Notes: a model not told the origin generated them from the sequence alone. A stretch of 64,000 nt of DNA from Prosapia bicincta (GCA_036971475.1 JBAIZL010000002.1:352469582-352533581), one strand, 5' to 3'; positions 20,398 through 34,510 are shown, numbered from the stretch's first letter. Numbers and translations: made by a program.

Positions 20398-23300
20398 GAT
20401 ACATATTCCTTCTTAGATGGAAAAATATGACGAATAATTATTATCCAGAGTACATCTGTTAATTTTGTAGTGCAAAAAATCGCAGTTCACTGAAAATCGG
20501 TTAATAATGTATAAGCTTGCAAAAAAAAGTTGAAAAAACAACCATTGCTGGTACAATTCGCAAAACTGTTTTAAGTAATCCAGCCGGGTTTTGTAGCATG
20601 CTAATCAATATCTCTGAATTATTTTATATTTGGGTTCCATAACAAATCAATATAGTTTTGTAAAAGCCAAAATTGAATAAAAATGCCATCTATAATATCA
20701 ATACTACATTGATAACAATATTGGCTTTGACTCAGGCAATAACAAAAACTAGAAAATGTAACATTTTATAGTTTAATCAAGAACAGCAAGGAAATGGTTT
20801 ACAAAATTAGTACATAATACAGCAAGGAACACAAGAAGAATTTTATAGCTTGCTAATATTGCAGGTATAAACAGGCAAATCATATAAAATTCAAATAATA
20901 CCAATGAAAATACTTGAAAAAGAAGACAATTTCTATGACTACCCATGATTGCAAAGAATAAACCAAGTATTTTGAAACAAAAAGTTGTCAAAGCTCAAGT
21001 GCTATAATAAGGGAAAATGTTAATGAATATCCCAGTGGCTATAACAAATGGCATATATGAACTTCAAAGTATAACAGAATTATATGTAACTATTGTCACT
21101 AGCACACAAAGTTTATTTGTTTGAAACAAGGTAAATTGATTTGTAAAAATGTTACTCTGACTTTTATCTGTTAAATAGTTGATTACATTTACGCAATGAT
21201 GTTTTAAATACACTATAAAAATGTACTTGAAACGTAACATACTTGAAACTGTCATATAAATTTTGAAAATTTGTTGTTGTTCATGACGACCTGGTTGTTA
21301 ATAACTTATTACAATATAAAATTACTTCCAACTAGACATTCTATTAATATAAGTTGTTAAAATTATTAATTCACACTTGGAGGTAACGTTTTTATCTAAC
21401 GACTTCTTCAGCCTCCAGGAAGAGGATGAAAACATTAAATCCAAATTAACAATTTTAACAACTTATATTATTAGAGTGTTTGGTTGCAAGTAATTTTATA
21501 TTGTAATAAGTTACACATATTTTGTTCTTTGAATAGGTTCTAATAACTCTTCTGTATATATATTATGTTTTTTTTTAAAGTATTGAAATCCTGTAGAAGA
21601 TGTGAATCTATTAATATCCCAAATTTTGCTTTTAGGAATTTTTACCGGAGTGGCTTCTGTTAGACACCAAGCAACTGTGTACTTATCTGGTATGTACGAC
21701 GTCAGTGATTAAAAAAAAAATGTGTAAAAGTCAATTGGATAATCATCTGGTTAAATTAAAATGAAAGCATTCAATTAAAGTTTTTTGAACAAGTTTAATG
21801 GTTTTCCATGTTGCACACTCTTTACCATATTTGTAATGAGTAGAATATAAGCTCAATCTCTAGGCAAGAGAAATCATTTATTTTGTGATAAAGTCTCTTA
21901 AGGGCTACATGTATATTTTTAAGCTGTAACCAGTACCAGCCTTAGGTTTTACCATTTCCCTTAGAATCCTTTCGGCCCCCTTTAAATAGTAATTAAAATA
22001 GGTTTACCAATATTAAAAGGTATAGACAATTGTAAACGTCGAAATATGCTAACTCCTCATGTTTTTTAAATTGCTTTTAAGCTCATCGTTCGATACGTAA
22101 GTTTTGTGCAGCTTGTATGATTGCCATCCCTCATTATATTGCTTTACTCCATGGCTGAACACTTTACGGACTTGTATAGCAACTAACTATTAAAAAAACA
22201 ATAGACCTTAATCAATTATAAATATTATTAGATTTCAAAAATTTAAAAGGAAAAATTCAAGGTTCAATATTTTACATACAAGAATTTTTTTTAGTTTTTC
22301 AATACAAAATAAAGTTTTATCTAGGGAAAACAATTCAGCGTTTTTTCATTCCCACTCTCTATTGCATTTACATTTTTGCTTAATTGTTTTAGTTCCTACA
22401 AATATCTTTTAAGGAAATTAATGAAACCCCTTTAGCTCCACTAAACGGCTGGTACCCTCAGGCCAAAAAGGCTGGTACTGGGTGTAACCATTAAATAAGT
22501 TGTCTGTATTATATATTTATAGAAATACCTAACTCACAAGTTTTTTTAAAGAATATTATTCTAAAACATCAGATAATTTATTCTAACTCACTACATAACA
22601 ATTACTATTTTAACAGTGTTTAACAGCGTGTTTTATAACACTCATACCTAGTGGCTTTTTATTATTGTGAAAGGCATTTTTTTTTAAAATTAGTTTCATT
22701 AAAATGTTTAACAATCCAGGTACACGTGGACGTGTTTCATTTTATTGTAAATGTTTTCTCATAGTTACAAACAATATTCATTTTTTTATGAAGAAATTCT
22801 TGTTTATTAATTTTTTTAAAGTTTATTATAATCCTAAAGATTTGTTTAAATAAACAATAAAATCAGGAAAAAATGAATAATGACACTAAATATCACAACA
22901 AAATTTTAAAATGTCGAGAAAAATTACTTCACAAAGTTTCCAATGTTTTTTTCTATCGTATAGTCTATTTCAAACTCTATATGAAGAAATATTACTTCCA
23001 CAAATTTTTTATGAAAGTGAATAACTAAAACCATTTACTCAGCTTTAAGTTGCTTCTCATCATTGAGAAAAATATCATTAATAAGGAGATACTGTACTCA
23101 ATTTATAACTACTAAAGTTATGTTTCAGTTATACTTGTATAGTGAAAAACTTATGGATACTGTCCCATGCATACTAACAACCACTCTGTGCACTGGCTCA
23201 TCTGACCTGATTGCTTTTCTCAAACGAATTCATAATTCAAGTGTCACTAAGTGGTTTGTTCATTGGTACGTTTCGTACAAAGTTTGAGACAAGTGTGTGT

Positions 23301-23638
23301 TTATCATTAGATTTTATTAGTTTTGATGTTTGGGGTGGTTATCATTTTTATAATTGATTTGTAAAAACATTATAAAGTTATTTTAAAAGTTTTTTATTAA
23401 TTAGTCAGTTACACGCTTATCCATATATTGGAGTATGCTACATATTCTCTCTTAACTAACATTATAATATTTTTCATTGATGACGCCTTTTGGAATGACT
23501 TCATTTCCTAAACTTAAATATTACTTTTGCTCAAATCTTGAGCTGGTCTTTATATACTACTAAGATATTGCCTCGTATACCACTAAGATATTGCCTCGTA
23601 TACCACTAAGATATTAAAGTGGTTAAAATTCCTCTTCT
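20397..23638. other. AT-rich intergenic DNA, no gene recognised
   Basis: Only short scattered ORFs without family features were seen. It contains the inverted repeat at 21299-21512. At 23555-23620 a 23-bp piece, CCACTAAGATATTGCCTCGTATA, is repeated almost three times. Confidence 0.5.
21299..21512. mobile_element. Hairpin repeat, possibly a MITE
   Basis: Arms of about 70 bp (21299-21370 and 21443-21512) are inverted copies, sharing TAACTTATTACAATATAAAA and ATATAAGTTGTTAAAATT, around an 70-80 bp loop that itself contains GGAGG...CCTCC. It has no coding content. The size and structure fit a miniature inverted-repeat element; its family is unknown. Confidence 0.6.
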
Positions 23639-23639
23639 C

Positions 23640-24120
23640 CATGCCATGTAGTAAACTATATCAAGATCCAAGGAAACAAGCTCCATGAAAACAGTAACGA
23701 GTGTCTGACACAAGAGAGTCATTTTGGATAGCTGACACTAACAAAACCAATTGGTCACCAGATGAACTGCTTTGCCTGAAGCCACACTGTTCAATGCTAT
23801 GAAGCTCGTTGGTATCGTGGTAATAGACATTACCATCTTCTCCAGTAGTTTGCACAAATCTCTTGTTGGAAATATTGGTCTGTAACTACTGGAATTGGTT
23901 TTTTCCTTAAGCTTTTTATAAAGAGTTATTATTGTTGCTTCCAACCATGTAATGGTAAAACACTGCTCTTCAAATAAAAAATTATATATCTGAAAAAACT
24001 GTAGTTTTGCCGATGATGCTAGATATTAACCATAGAGTATATAATACCATTAGGACCTAGTTCGGAATCTATCGATGATCGAAGAGGTGACTAAAGTTCA
24101 TCTACAGAGAATGGAGCTTT
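23640..24120 (-). pseudogene. LINE reverse transcriptase fragment
   Basis: The minus strand reads, across a few frame breaks, the link between endonuclease and RT (near 24100, SPLRSSIDSE and GPNGIIYSM), then ATIITLYKKLKEK, SSYRPIFPTRDLCKLLEKMV and QCGFRQSSSSGDQLVLLVS. These are conserved RT blocks 1-3 of non-LTR elements (I/Jockey/CR1-like). The YADD block and everything downstream are absent. It is a short internal fragment. Confidence 0.8.
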
Positions 24121-24537
24121 CACAAGTGAAGACTCAGTGAATGCAACCAAGAAAGATTGCTCCAGTGTCGGCGATAAGCAATCGTGCCCCCCCCCCCGCG
24201 AAAAGAAATGGGTGGCCCCTTTTAACAAAATGCGTATCAAACCGATTTTTAAGATGCAAAGCAATGGCTATAATTTTGCACTTATTATTATGCTATTATA
24301 GTACATCGCTAAACGATTTAAGTATAGTATGTTCTTATGCCAAAATAGTAGAAGTTCTATACAGATTTTGCATATAAATCTAAAGATTTAGGCCACGCCT
24401 CCTTACTATCGTTATTCCGGAAGAAAGAGTGTATATTAGTAATACCGGGAGTATGGAGGTGTGGCGTTATTCTATGTTGTAGATTTCCATGTCTAATTTA
24501 TATAGAGCTTTTACTATTTTGTCATAATAACATACTA
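24121..24537. other. Unassigned DNA with an imperfect hairpin
   Basis: A C-run (24188-24196) and an imperfect hairpin at 24388-24466 (GCCACGCCTCCTTACT against AGTATGGAGGTGTGGC) are the only structures seen. Confidence 0.4.
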
Positions 24538-26426
24538 CAGTAGTCCCTTGCTATTGGCGGGTTCGGTATGCGCGAGTTTGGAATTCGCCGTTGGTAAAAT
24601 TACATTACACGTATTACAATCCCACTAACACGTATTGTATTAAAAATAAAGAGAAGAAAGACAGTATAGTCACTGTGCATGTTGTAGGATAATGTGTTCA
24701 CGTTCTATTTATTGTGTACAGTGCTGTAGTTATTTATTACAAAGAATTCTGATTATTCTCCAAACATCCATTATACTAAACTCAAAATATAGGCTCCGGC
24801 GCTTGCATCCAACTGTATACATAACTTTAGCATCACATCTGCTTACTTAGTGATAATGTAATAGTTTTCAAAATTCAAACAATGATAATTGTATCCGGCA
24901 GCCATAACTAACTCTGATTTTGTTTTCCCATCATTTACCAAACGTGTCGCATTCGCTTGACGTGTGTGGTAATTTTGGAAATGTCGCGTCTACTTGTAAA
25001 ATTGTTTAGCGAATTTTTATTGTTTAGTTTTATCTTTTTCCTTAAATTGTTTATCCAAGCCATGATCTCATCAAATATCGATAGAGACTTGAAAACGCAA
25101 AACACCTTTATGAGCTTCATTAAAGGAATTAAAATTAATCTTTTAGATAAATTAAAATATGGCAAAACCATAGCGTCTGATGCAAAGCATTTTAGCGTTA
25201 ACGAGTCAATGGTGCGTTATATAAAAAAAATTAAGACAATACAAGGAGGAGTGTCAGAGAAAGGACCCGTCAATAGCTAAACGTTGTCTCTGTGCGTCGT
25301 GAAATAAACATGGAAAAAGCTTTGAGTGTGTGGGTAGAAGTTCAATCACAAAAAGGATGCATCTGAGTTCAATATTTATTCTTGCAAAATCTAGGGATTC
25401 ATATGAACATTTTGTTAAAAACCGTAATAAACAGTTAATAAGAGTCAATCATTTTCAGCAAATAAAGGCTGATTTGGCAAGTTCAAAAGATGGTTTTCCT
25501 TCACAACCTGACAATTGACTGTGAAACAACATCAATGGATTACGGAATTCCTAGTTCATTTTCTATGCATTTTAAAAATCTTATTTCGGAAAAAATGCTA
25601 CACAGTTGATCAAGTTTTCAACTCGTATTAGCCTGAACTGTTTTGGAAAAGAATGCCTTCACGAACTTTCCTATCTAACAAAGAGAAGTCTGCTCGGGGT
25701 TTAAGGCCAGAATGGATAGTTTGACTGATTTGCTGTGCTGAAGTGCTAGGGACTGATGTTGTTTCAATAGCACATGAATTAATGGTGAAGGATTTTAAGA
25801 CATTAACAGTGAAGATGTCGTCAATGTTTTAAAAAGTGCGAACCAAAATTTGATGTAAGAAGAGCTGGAAAATCTAATTACCGAACCTGTGCCTAAATGT
25901 AAAAATGTTTCACCGAAGTTGACATTAAAATATGTTGGTGAAATGTATGATTAGGGAAACGGCAGCAGCCGTTTCTGAAATTGGTCCCTCTTTAGGATGT
26001 GTATTCAAATTCAATCGAGAGCTGTAAGAAGTACTACCGTCATGCCATATAAAGAAGTGTGTAGAGAACTAGAAAAAAATCGCATACAAAGTAAAATAAC
26101 AAGAGGTGTTTAAAACTTAGTGGATAGTGTTTAACAATAAAGAATACGTATGTCTGTGTGTGTAAGCGCGCATATTTAATAGAGCTACCATGTTTTTGGT
26201 TTTAAGAAAAACGTAAATAAACAATAAAAATATGTGTGTAAATATGTAGTACGTAAATATACCATACTGTGTTACAATTGTACATTATAGCTGCAATTAA
26301 TATTAACATTTTTGATGTAGAATGTAACCCTCCCCTTCCCATATACAGTGTGTTTTAGTATTCGTGGTTTCACTATAGGCGTTAAGTTCGGGGAACGAAA
26401 CCCACATGAATAAAGAGGGATAACTG
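24538..26426 (+). mobile_element. Complete but inactive pogo/Tigger element
   Basis: The left terminus is CAGTAGTCCCTTGCTATTGG after a TA (24536-24537). The right terminus, on the minus strand from 26426, is CAGTTATCCCTCTTTATTC followed outward by TA (26427-26428). The two ends are related inverted repeats with the expected TA duplication, giving an element of 1,889 bp. It encodes a degenerate transposase. Confidence 0.85.
24957..25710 (+). pseudogene. Tigger transposase, degenerate
   Basis: A CENP-B-type HTH occurs near 25130-25240 (INLLDKLKYGKTIASDAKHF then SMVRYIKKIKTI). After frame breaks the AKSRDSYEHFVKNRNK segment and, at about 25600-25700, LFWKRMPSRTFLSNKEKSA follow; the last two flank the first DDE catalytic Asp in intact relatives. 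Here the expected NADETG reads as NSY-stop-PE, so the catalytic Asp is lost. Most of the DDE domain is deleted. Confidence 0.8.
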
Positions 26427-26832
26427 TATTTTAATATATGTAGGGGCTGTATTATAATAGCATAATATTTATACAAATATACTATTGATTTTGTCATAGG
26501 ATTGCCTTATACCAAATTAGTCAAGTTTTGTAATACTACAATAAAAATAGTTTTTTTTCAGTGCAGTAGCAGCCCGCAGCACGATCGGAGGATACTATGT
26601 TGTTTCTATTTCCATTTACGCTTGTTTTTTTTTTGGAAAGGGCAGTTGGGGCCCCCTTAAGCCTACCCGCCTTGCTCGGCAGGGGTCTTATTGCTGCCAC
26701 TGTATTGCTCCATCAGTAAGTTTATTTTTCCGGTACTTCCTAATTTGGGCAGCAGTAGCAGAAACTTTTGATAATGTCTAGGTATGCAAATGAAGTAGTT
26801 ATGTTTCAAAACACCTTCATCAAACAATAGTA
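26427..26832. other. Unassigned DNA between two Tigger elements
   Basis: No ORF was recognised. A GC-richer patch lies at 26565-26720 (CCTACCCGCCTTGCTCGGC...); it may be a decayed short element. Confidence 0.35.
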
Positions 26833-27480
26833 CAGTACTACCTCTCTAATTCGTCATATTCGGGACCAAGGGTGTGATGAATTTGAGAAAAAGACGAATT
26901 ACAGAAGTCATAAAATTAACATGTAGTTGTGGATAAATATTCCACCTAAATAGGTATATAATGTAATTATTGTTGTACATACATGATTTATGTCGGCCGA
27001 AAAACTCATCAACACTATAAAAACACAAATAGCCTGCAATATATTTCATAATTACAAATACAGTATGTTACTCTATTTTCATGAAAGACATAAAATATAT
27101 ATTACAGTACCTTGTAAAAACAATGACATTAATAAGAAAAAATACGGTATACTAAATCTATTTACATTTTAGTTTTTTTTTAATTCTGTCATTTTCTTGT
27201 GTACTAAAGAATTCTTTTTTTTTTGTATTGCAAGCTGCCGAATTTATTTTAGTACTATCAAATATGTCTATTCTGCTTCTTTTCTTTCTCTCACATCATC
27301 CAATGCATTCTCCCCTACTTCCCTATAAGTTACTTCATTTTCTGAGAAAATGTGTTGAGAGTTGTTCTCAGTAATTGAATAACTCTTGTCTAGTATCATC
27401 CTGATCTGATAGCACCTCTACTGTGTCTTTCTAACTGGCTATATATCTCTGTCAGAACTGTTCTGGTTGTAGTAATTAAA
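26833..27480 (-). mobile_element. Third Tigger-like fragment, one terminus only
   Basis: CAGTACTACCTCTCTAATTC at 26833 follows a TA (26831-26832) and matches the style of Tigger termini (CAGT..ACCTCTCTAAT). On the minus strand at about 27260-27460 a coding-like acidic tail (ENEVTYREVGENALDDVRER then a stop) would be the transposase C-terminus. No opposite terminus was found. Confidence 0.55.
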
Positions 27481-30400
27481 ATACTTCAACAGATTATTAA
27501 AAACCATTATTATTATAAAAATATTTTTGTTTTTAAATTCAAAATTTTGATAAATTCAACCACTTTAAATAGAATATAGTTTCACATTTTATAAATTTAA
27601 CTATTAATTTTTTTTTCTAGGAAACATTGTGACATCCATGCAGTGAAAGCTCTTTGCAAGTTCTACCAAAAGGTCCTACATTTCGCCAAGCATAGTTTCT
27701 CCAGCACATATTAACTGGGGGCTTCTGATTACAACACAAACAATTTTAAAAAGATAATATTACCACTTACAACTATAATAATTTAGTTTCGTCCGAAACC
27801 TTATAAAAGCTAAAGCAAATTTTAAATATTATTCATATTATGAACATTTGTTGAACATTCTTTTTTCATCATGGGCATTGTTTGTTGGCGTGTTTTTTTG
27901 TATTGTAATGTTTTGTACAAAACATACAATGTAAGTGAAATGTCTAATCTTAACACAAACTTACACAATATAAAAAGCTATATTTATGCTTATGTTCCAC
28001 TGGCCATCTGTATGATACTGATCGTTATCTTGTATTCTATTTACTGAATTATGTTTAAATGTGTTTATTTTTTTTCCTGGCAAAAGAACAATTTCCCTTA
28101 TCATTACCAATCAATAGTAGTGACTGAAATCTTTAAATTTTTAGTAGAATAAAATTACTAAAATAAGTATACTATAACAATAAATAATAATTAGTACAAA
28201 AAATGTAATAATAAATAATAACATGACGATAAATAAATAATAATAAATCTATAACAATAAATAGGTTTTCAACATTAATTAAAACACAATAGAAAAATAG
28301 ATATTTAACCATAAAATGTGACACTAAAGTAATATCTATACACTCCTAAATTGCCTACAGCATAAAAGTTCTTCATCATAAACGAAGGATTTCTGAGCAT
28401 TAATCATTCCAATACGGAACAAGCAGATGGTGTAGTTGCAAAGCTGTTTTTGAAATGGTATTTTTAATGGTATTTGCTGGTGAAAATATCAACAATTGCA
28501 TCAATGAGAGTCAGATAATCCATGTCAAATGGTACAAAATATTTCTCTGTTGACTCGTCGTTCCCTAAGAATCAACAAGGTTGTAAGAGGGAGTGTAACA
28601 GGGAGAGAAGTCACATGAATTGATTTTTAAAGATACACAGTAGCTATCATGCAAATTTATAAGTACCAATCATGCGCATCTAGTAGCTAAAAGAAGACTT
28701 TAAATCGATAGGTCAACAGCTTTCCATTCACCAGTAGATGCTGGAAATAAGTAGGAAAACGTCATTCAGCATAATAGGTTATAACATCAACCTTTGGTTG
28801 CGCAGATCTAAATTTTTTTTTGCCTTTGAAAACAATATCCTCTCTTTAGCCATTTTCTACTTATAGTTTGGATAATTATAAGATCGCGTTGGGTGCATCA
28901 TTAGAGTTGACATACTTTGGACCATTAGCGGCTATCATGGTCTTCAACACTACATTGGCCGCATACCCTTTGCTTTGTGTGTCCAAAACACTACACTTGA
29001 AACATTACTAAGGATCAGCTACATATGACGCCATTCTCAACTTTGTAAAACTACGTTCCTTTACTTTTAGTTTCTAATCCATAGCCCAAGATGGAAGCGG
29101 AGATGGTCAGCTCTTCAACCGCCTGATTCGAAATATAACATTTTTTAAATGTAACTAATCAGTGTAAGAGATGACCTTAAAATCGTTCATTTGCGTCCGC
29201 TAGAACATTCCAAACTCTAGGGAACCAAACTTGGGAGAAGAGGAGCGAGGTGCAGTGAAGATTTTTGGGGCGAGTTAAAATTTTAATAACAAAATAACCA
29301 TTTAATAATTCGTGGGTCGGCGAGTAAAAGGGGATAAGTCACTCCAACCTGATTTTCGGGAAATCAATAAAAACTGATTCTACTGTTTCCTTGATGGTTA
29401 ATTTAAAATGTAATAGAGGTTAGTTTTCCACTTTAGCTTCATATTAAATATACTAAAAGAAATATTTTGTATTATCACACATAAAGGTTTTACTTGACTT
29501 ATCTCCAGATGCACTAGCAAAGAGATGACTTATCCCCTTTTTCACGCCAACCCAAGAATTTAAATACAAATTTCAAAATTATAAATACAGATTTCATTAA
29601 ATACAAATTTATTATTAAATTGATTTTTCATTAGAATAGAAAATATATAAGCAGCTGACATTTTATTGGAAAAGTATTTAAATGGTGGAGATTAAGTATA
29701 AATTATTCAAATTTAAATTACTGATATCAAGATTAAAGTTTATCAATATGTTACAAGGTCAAATTTATTAAGTTAAGACAAAGAAAATCCAATGACACTA
29801 TTAAAATTATATATTTAAATTCAACGAGAAAATTGAATGAGAATTCCATTAAGGAAATTTAAAATAAAAATCGCATTAACTTGGTTAATATCGTTTTTTT
29901 TATATCCATTAAAATTACATCATACAACTGGTATTAAAAATATGTAATAACGATAATACTATAAACTTGTTGTATGAATCTTTTAGATTTATATTTGGAA
30001 GCACAAATGTAAATTGAAAATTAAATGATTTGGAAGTAAAGTTGTGCTTACTTCTAAAAATAAAATAATGGACATGATATAAAACCAGTTATTATAAATA
30101 TTTCTCATATTCTATTTAAAGTTGTAAATTATATAAATTTATGTTGGAAGAATAATTTATATAGACCTACTTTAATCAAAAGAACAAGAACGTTTGAGAA
30201 CCATTATAAGCTACTAAACTTTATTTTAAGTAAATACTGCTTTTGTTAACAGAAAATAAAATAAATCTTTGAGATAAAATTGTCAGAGTGAATTTTAATA
30301 TTGTATTATTTAAATTTAAATTTAATAAAAAATCAAGTTGAAACTACAAAATGTTTTAAAATATTGTTATTAACCTGTGGTAAATCAATAATAAAATTTC

Positions 30401-30526
30401 TAACTATTTTCCAACTATTTTAAAGAATAAAAGCAAACATCAAGTTAGAAAAAAGATTTCTAATAAATATTTATGCAATAGCAAATAATTATATTCATTT
30501 TAATAATCATAAAATAATTAATAATG
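27481..30526. other. AT-rich intergenic DNA, no gene recognised
   Basis: No convincing coding sequence, RNA gene or repeat family was recognised over 3 kb. Low-complexity AATAATAAA-type runs occur near 28160-28270. Confidence 0.5.
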
Positions 30527-30880
30527 AGCTAAACACTTTAAAATGTTTGAAACTTGCCTATAGTAGCACTTACTTTGTTAGTTGAGGACGGCCGTTTCGG
30601 GAGATGTGTCCCATTGTCAAATCAGACTGTAACTGATCTCAAGGTTTACGTAGGTTAAGGTGTTAGGGTAGGGGTGGGATATTTTGGTGGTGTGGGTGTA
30701 TTTTGTGTTTATTAGAAGTTATGATGTCAAAAAGTGCGTGTGAGGTGTAACGTAATTGTGTGTTGAGTGTAGTTTGAAGCGCCTGACAATGGGACACATC
30801 TCCTGAAACGGCCGTCCTCAACAAACAAAGTAAGTGCTACTATAGGCAAGTTTAAAACATTTAAAAGTGTTTAGTGATTA
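30527..30880. mobile_element. MITE-like element with long inverted ends
   Basis: Left arm 30530-30618 and right arm 30786-30875 are inverted copies, sharing CTTGCCTATAGTAGCACTTA and GAGGACGGCCGTTTC, about 85-90 bp each around a 165-bp GT-rich centre. It has no coding capacity. The family is not recognised. It lies just outside the giant foldback element. Confidence 0.7.
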
Positions 30881-31095
30881 CTAGTAGCTCACGTGAAGAT
30901 GGTATCATTAAATGTGAATAATGAGCTTAAAACCTATCTAAATGAGATAAAGCATTATGGTTGATTTTATAAATGAGGTCCAGGGATTTATCTACTGGCA
31001 GATCAAGCTCGACGCACTACAGGTACCAGGATTTGGCAAGTCTGGTGGGATCATATTTTGATCGCTGCCGAACTGACGCGTTTCGGCTCTACAGC
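30881..31095. other. Short spacer before the foldback element
   Basis: No gene was seen. A short ORF at 30973 crosses into the terminal module and is not credible. Confidence 0.4.
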
Positions 31096-31739
31096 AGTAG
31101 AGAAGGCTACAGGGTAGACGGCTCGCCTGGGCGGGAGCCAATAGGAAAGCCGGATTTGTTACCCCCCCCCCCCCACGTTCTAAGATAGCGGCGCCAATAT
31201 GGCGGGAACAAGATGGCGGCACCCATTTGGCAGGAACAAGACGGCGTCTCGCTTTAGTGTCCTAACCTAAGTAAAAGTGTTGTATGTGTATGGGGTGTAT
31301 GTTGGTTAGATGTGGGTGGGGTCGCCCCGGGGGTTGTTTTTAATAATATATGAAATTGCCTAAAATGATCAGGTAGATCAAATGACCAACTTTTCAACTA
31401 AACAACAGTGAAACACTGTCTTACGCTAAGTAACCTAAGAAAAAGTGTTGTATGTTTAGAGTGTATTTTAGTTAGATGTGGGGGTGGGTTCGCCCCGGGG
31501 CTTGTATTAATTAATATATGAAATTGCCAAAAAATGATCGGTTAGATCAAATGACCAACGTTTCAACTAAACAACATTGAAAAACTGTTTTACGCTAAGT
31601 TTAACCGACCAATTTACACTCATTTCAATCGACCAACAATTACATTGAGTTCAAATAGTCAACAGTCTTTGCGGAAATTGACCAATCACATTACAGGGGC
31701 TCGGTATGTTTACACCTGCCGGACTCCTCGCATGCGGTC

Positions 31740-32750
31740 TCAGTATGACGTGTAGGCTTATACACTATGTTAAGCCAACATGCATGATAGCCCTATATAG
31801 TATGTAAAACAAATATGCATGTAAACCTACATATACTTATATACTATGTTAAGCCAAAATGTATTATAGCCCACATACTGTGTTAAACAAATATGTATGT
31901 AAGCCTACATACATACTATGCTAAGCCGACATACATGAAACCCTACATGGGCCTACTATGTCGGAACCACCGGCCAAAAACTTTATGATCTGAGCTATAC
32001 ACACATTTACACCTCTTCTTGGTATTTTCTATCAGGTAGTGCCTCAGGCAGGCAACAGTAGAGTTCATAAAGGAAGTACTATATAGTATAGCTACCAATG
32101 CATACCACCATAGCTATGTAAAGGCAGCTAACAATGCATAACCTATTACGCCAACGTAGGGGATGGTCAACAAATATTACAATATAATTTTAAAAAGGCA
32201 CGCAACCTATTTACATAAAGTGTTAAGCCAACATTCATGTTAACCTATATAGGCTTATATACTATGTTAAGCCAGCATGCAATATACTCTAAATAGCCCT
32301 ATATACTGTGTTAAACCAATATGCAGGTTAATCTATATACATCCTATATTAAGCCAATAGCCCCGTTACTCACTTAGGCCTATATACTATGTTAAACCAG
32401 CATGCATGATAGCCTATATAGTGTATTAAACAAATATGCGTGTAAACCTACATAAATACTATGCTAAGCCAACATGCATGCTATCCTACATAGGCTTATA
32501 TACTATGTTAAGCCAACATACATGATAGCCCTATATAGCGTGTTAAACAAATATGCGTGTAAACCTACATAAATACTATGCTACGCCGACATGTATGCTA
32601 TCCTACATAGGCGTATATACTATGTTAAGCCTACAAACATGATAGCCTACATACTGTGTTAAACAAATATGTGTGTAAGCCTGCATACATAGTATGCTAA
32701 GCCGACATTCATGATTCCCTAAATGGGCCTACAAATTATAATATAACACA
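31740..32750. repeat. Left-arm zone 1: diverged 60-80 bp tandem repeats
   Basis: Pieces such as ATACTATGTTAAGCCAACAT and GTGTTAAACAAATATGCGTG alternate many times. The inverse copy is at about 37440-38520. Confidence 0.8.
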
Positions 32751-32759
32751 TTATATCCA

Positions 32760-33830
32760 ATGCATAGTTTAGCTAATGGTTATCACGCAGTATCCGACGT
32801 GTAGCCTAACTACAAGTTAACACATAGTATCCGATAGCCTGGCTAATCATTAACACATAGTATCAGATGAGTAGCTCGCCTACAAGTTACCACATAATAC
32901 TCGATGTATAGCCTAGCTAATCATTAACGCATAGTATCCGATGCATAGCTTGACGATGGGTTAACATACAGTATCCGATGCAACGATAGGCTAATGGTTA
33001 CCTAATGGTTAGATTGACTATGGGTTAACACATAATATCCGATGTATAGCTTGACTAATGGTTAACACATAATATCCGATGTGTAGCTTGACTAATGATT
33101 AACACATAACATCCGATGTGTAGCTTGACTAGTGGTTAACACATAATATCCAATGCATAGCTTGACTATGGGTTAACACATCGTATCCGATGAGAAGTTT
33201 GAATAGAAGTTAACACATAATATCAGATGCATAGCCTGGCTAATGACCAACATATAGTATCCGATGCATATCTGGGCTAATGGTTAGCGTGACTATGGGT
33301 TAACACATAATATCCGATCTGTAGCTTGACTAATGGTTAACACATAATATCCAATCCATGGCATGACTAGGATTTAACACATAGTATCCGATGCGTAGAA
33401 TGACTACAAGTTAACACATAATTTCCAGTGCATAGCTAGGCTAATGGTTAACACATAGTAGCCGTTGTGTAGCTTTACTACAAGTTACACATAATATCCA
33501 ATGCATAGCTTGAGTATGGTTTAACAAACAGTATTCAAAGCATAGCCTGACTATGGGTTATCACAAAGTATCCTACGGGTAGGTTTACTACAATCTAACA
33601 CATAATATCCATTGCATAGTTTGGCTAACGGTTATCACATAGTTTCTGATGCGTAGCAGGGCTAATGGTTACCACATAGTAGCCGATGCATAGCCTTACT
33701 AGGGCTAACACATAGTATCCGATACATAGATTGACTATGGGTTATCACATAGTATCCGATGAGAGGCTTGAATACAAGATAACACATAATATCCAATGCA
33801 TAGCTTGGGTTATGTTCAACATATAGTTAG
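32760..33830. repeat. Left-arm zone 2: 37-bp minisatellite
   Basis: The unit is near GTTAACACATAATATCCGAT plus a variable TGCATAGCTTGACTAATG-type half, 37 bp in the best copies, about 28 units with much divergence. The inverse copy is at about 36610-37440. Confidence 0.85.
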
Positions 33831-33939
33831 CCTACATTCTGTGTTATGTATGTAAACCCTCATACTATGCTAAGCCGGTTAATCATCAGGTACTAGACAC
33901 AGATCTATGGTAATGCAAGATTAACCTTAAGTGTAACCC

Positions 33940-34510
33940 ACACCCTGACAACAGATACCTAGCCTGACAACCGATATATATAGCTCGACAACCGATACAT
34001 AGCTAGACAACCGATACATAGACTGACAACGGATACACACCCTGACAACCGATACATAGCTCGACAACAGATACCTAGCTTGACAACCGATACCTAGCCT
34101 GACAACCGATACATAGCTGGACAACGGATACACATCCTGACAACCGATACATAGCCTGACAACAGATACCTAGCCTGACAACCGATACATAGCCTGACGA
34201 CCAATACATAGCTAGACAACGGATACATAGCCTGACAACAGATACCGAACCTGACAACAGATACCTGGCCTGACAACCGATACATAGCTAGACAACAAAT
34301 ACATATCTAGACAATAGATACCTTTCCTGACAACCGATACATAGCTAGACAACAGATACATAGCTTGACAACAAATACATAGCCTGACAACAGGTACATA
34401 GCTTTACAACAAATACATAGCCTTACAACGGATACCTAACCTGACAAAATACATAGCCTGACAACAAATACATAACCCGACAACAGATACATAGTCTGAC
34501 AACAGAGCTA
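33940..34510. repeat. Left-arm zone 3: 19-bp minisatellite
   Basis: The unit is CTGACAACCGATACATAGC, 19 bp, about 30 copies. Because 19 is not a multiple of three, all frames stay open and the minus strand shows a false 19-residue protein repeat. The inverse copy is at 35760-36530. Confidence 0.92.

Noticed and set aside
20030..20416. 128-codon ORF ending in a Cys-Val repeat
   Set aside because: The C-terminal half is the (GT)n microsatellite and the N-terminal half shows no family features.
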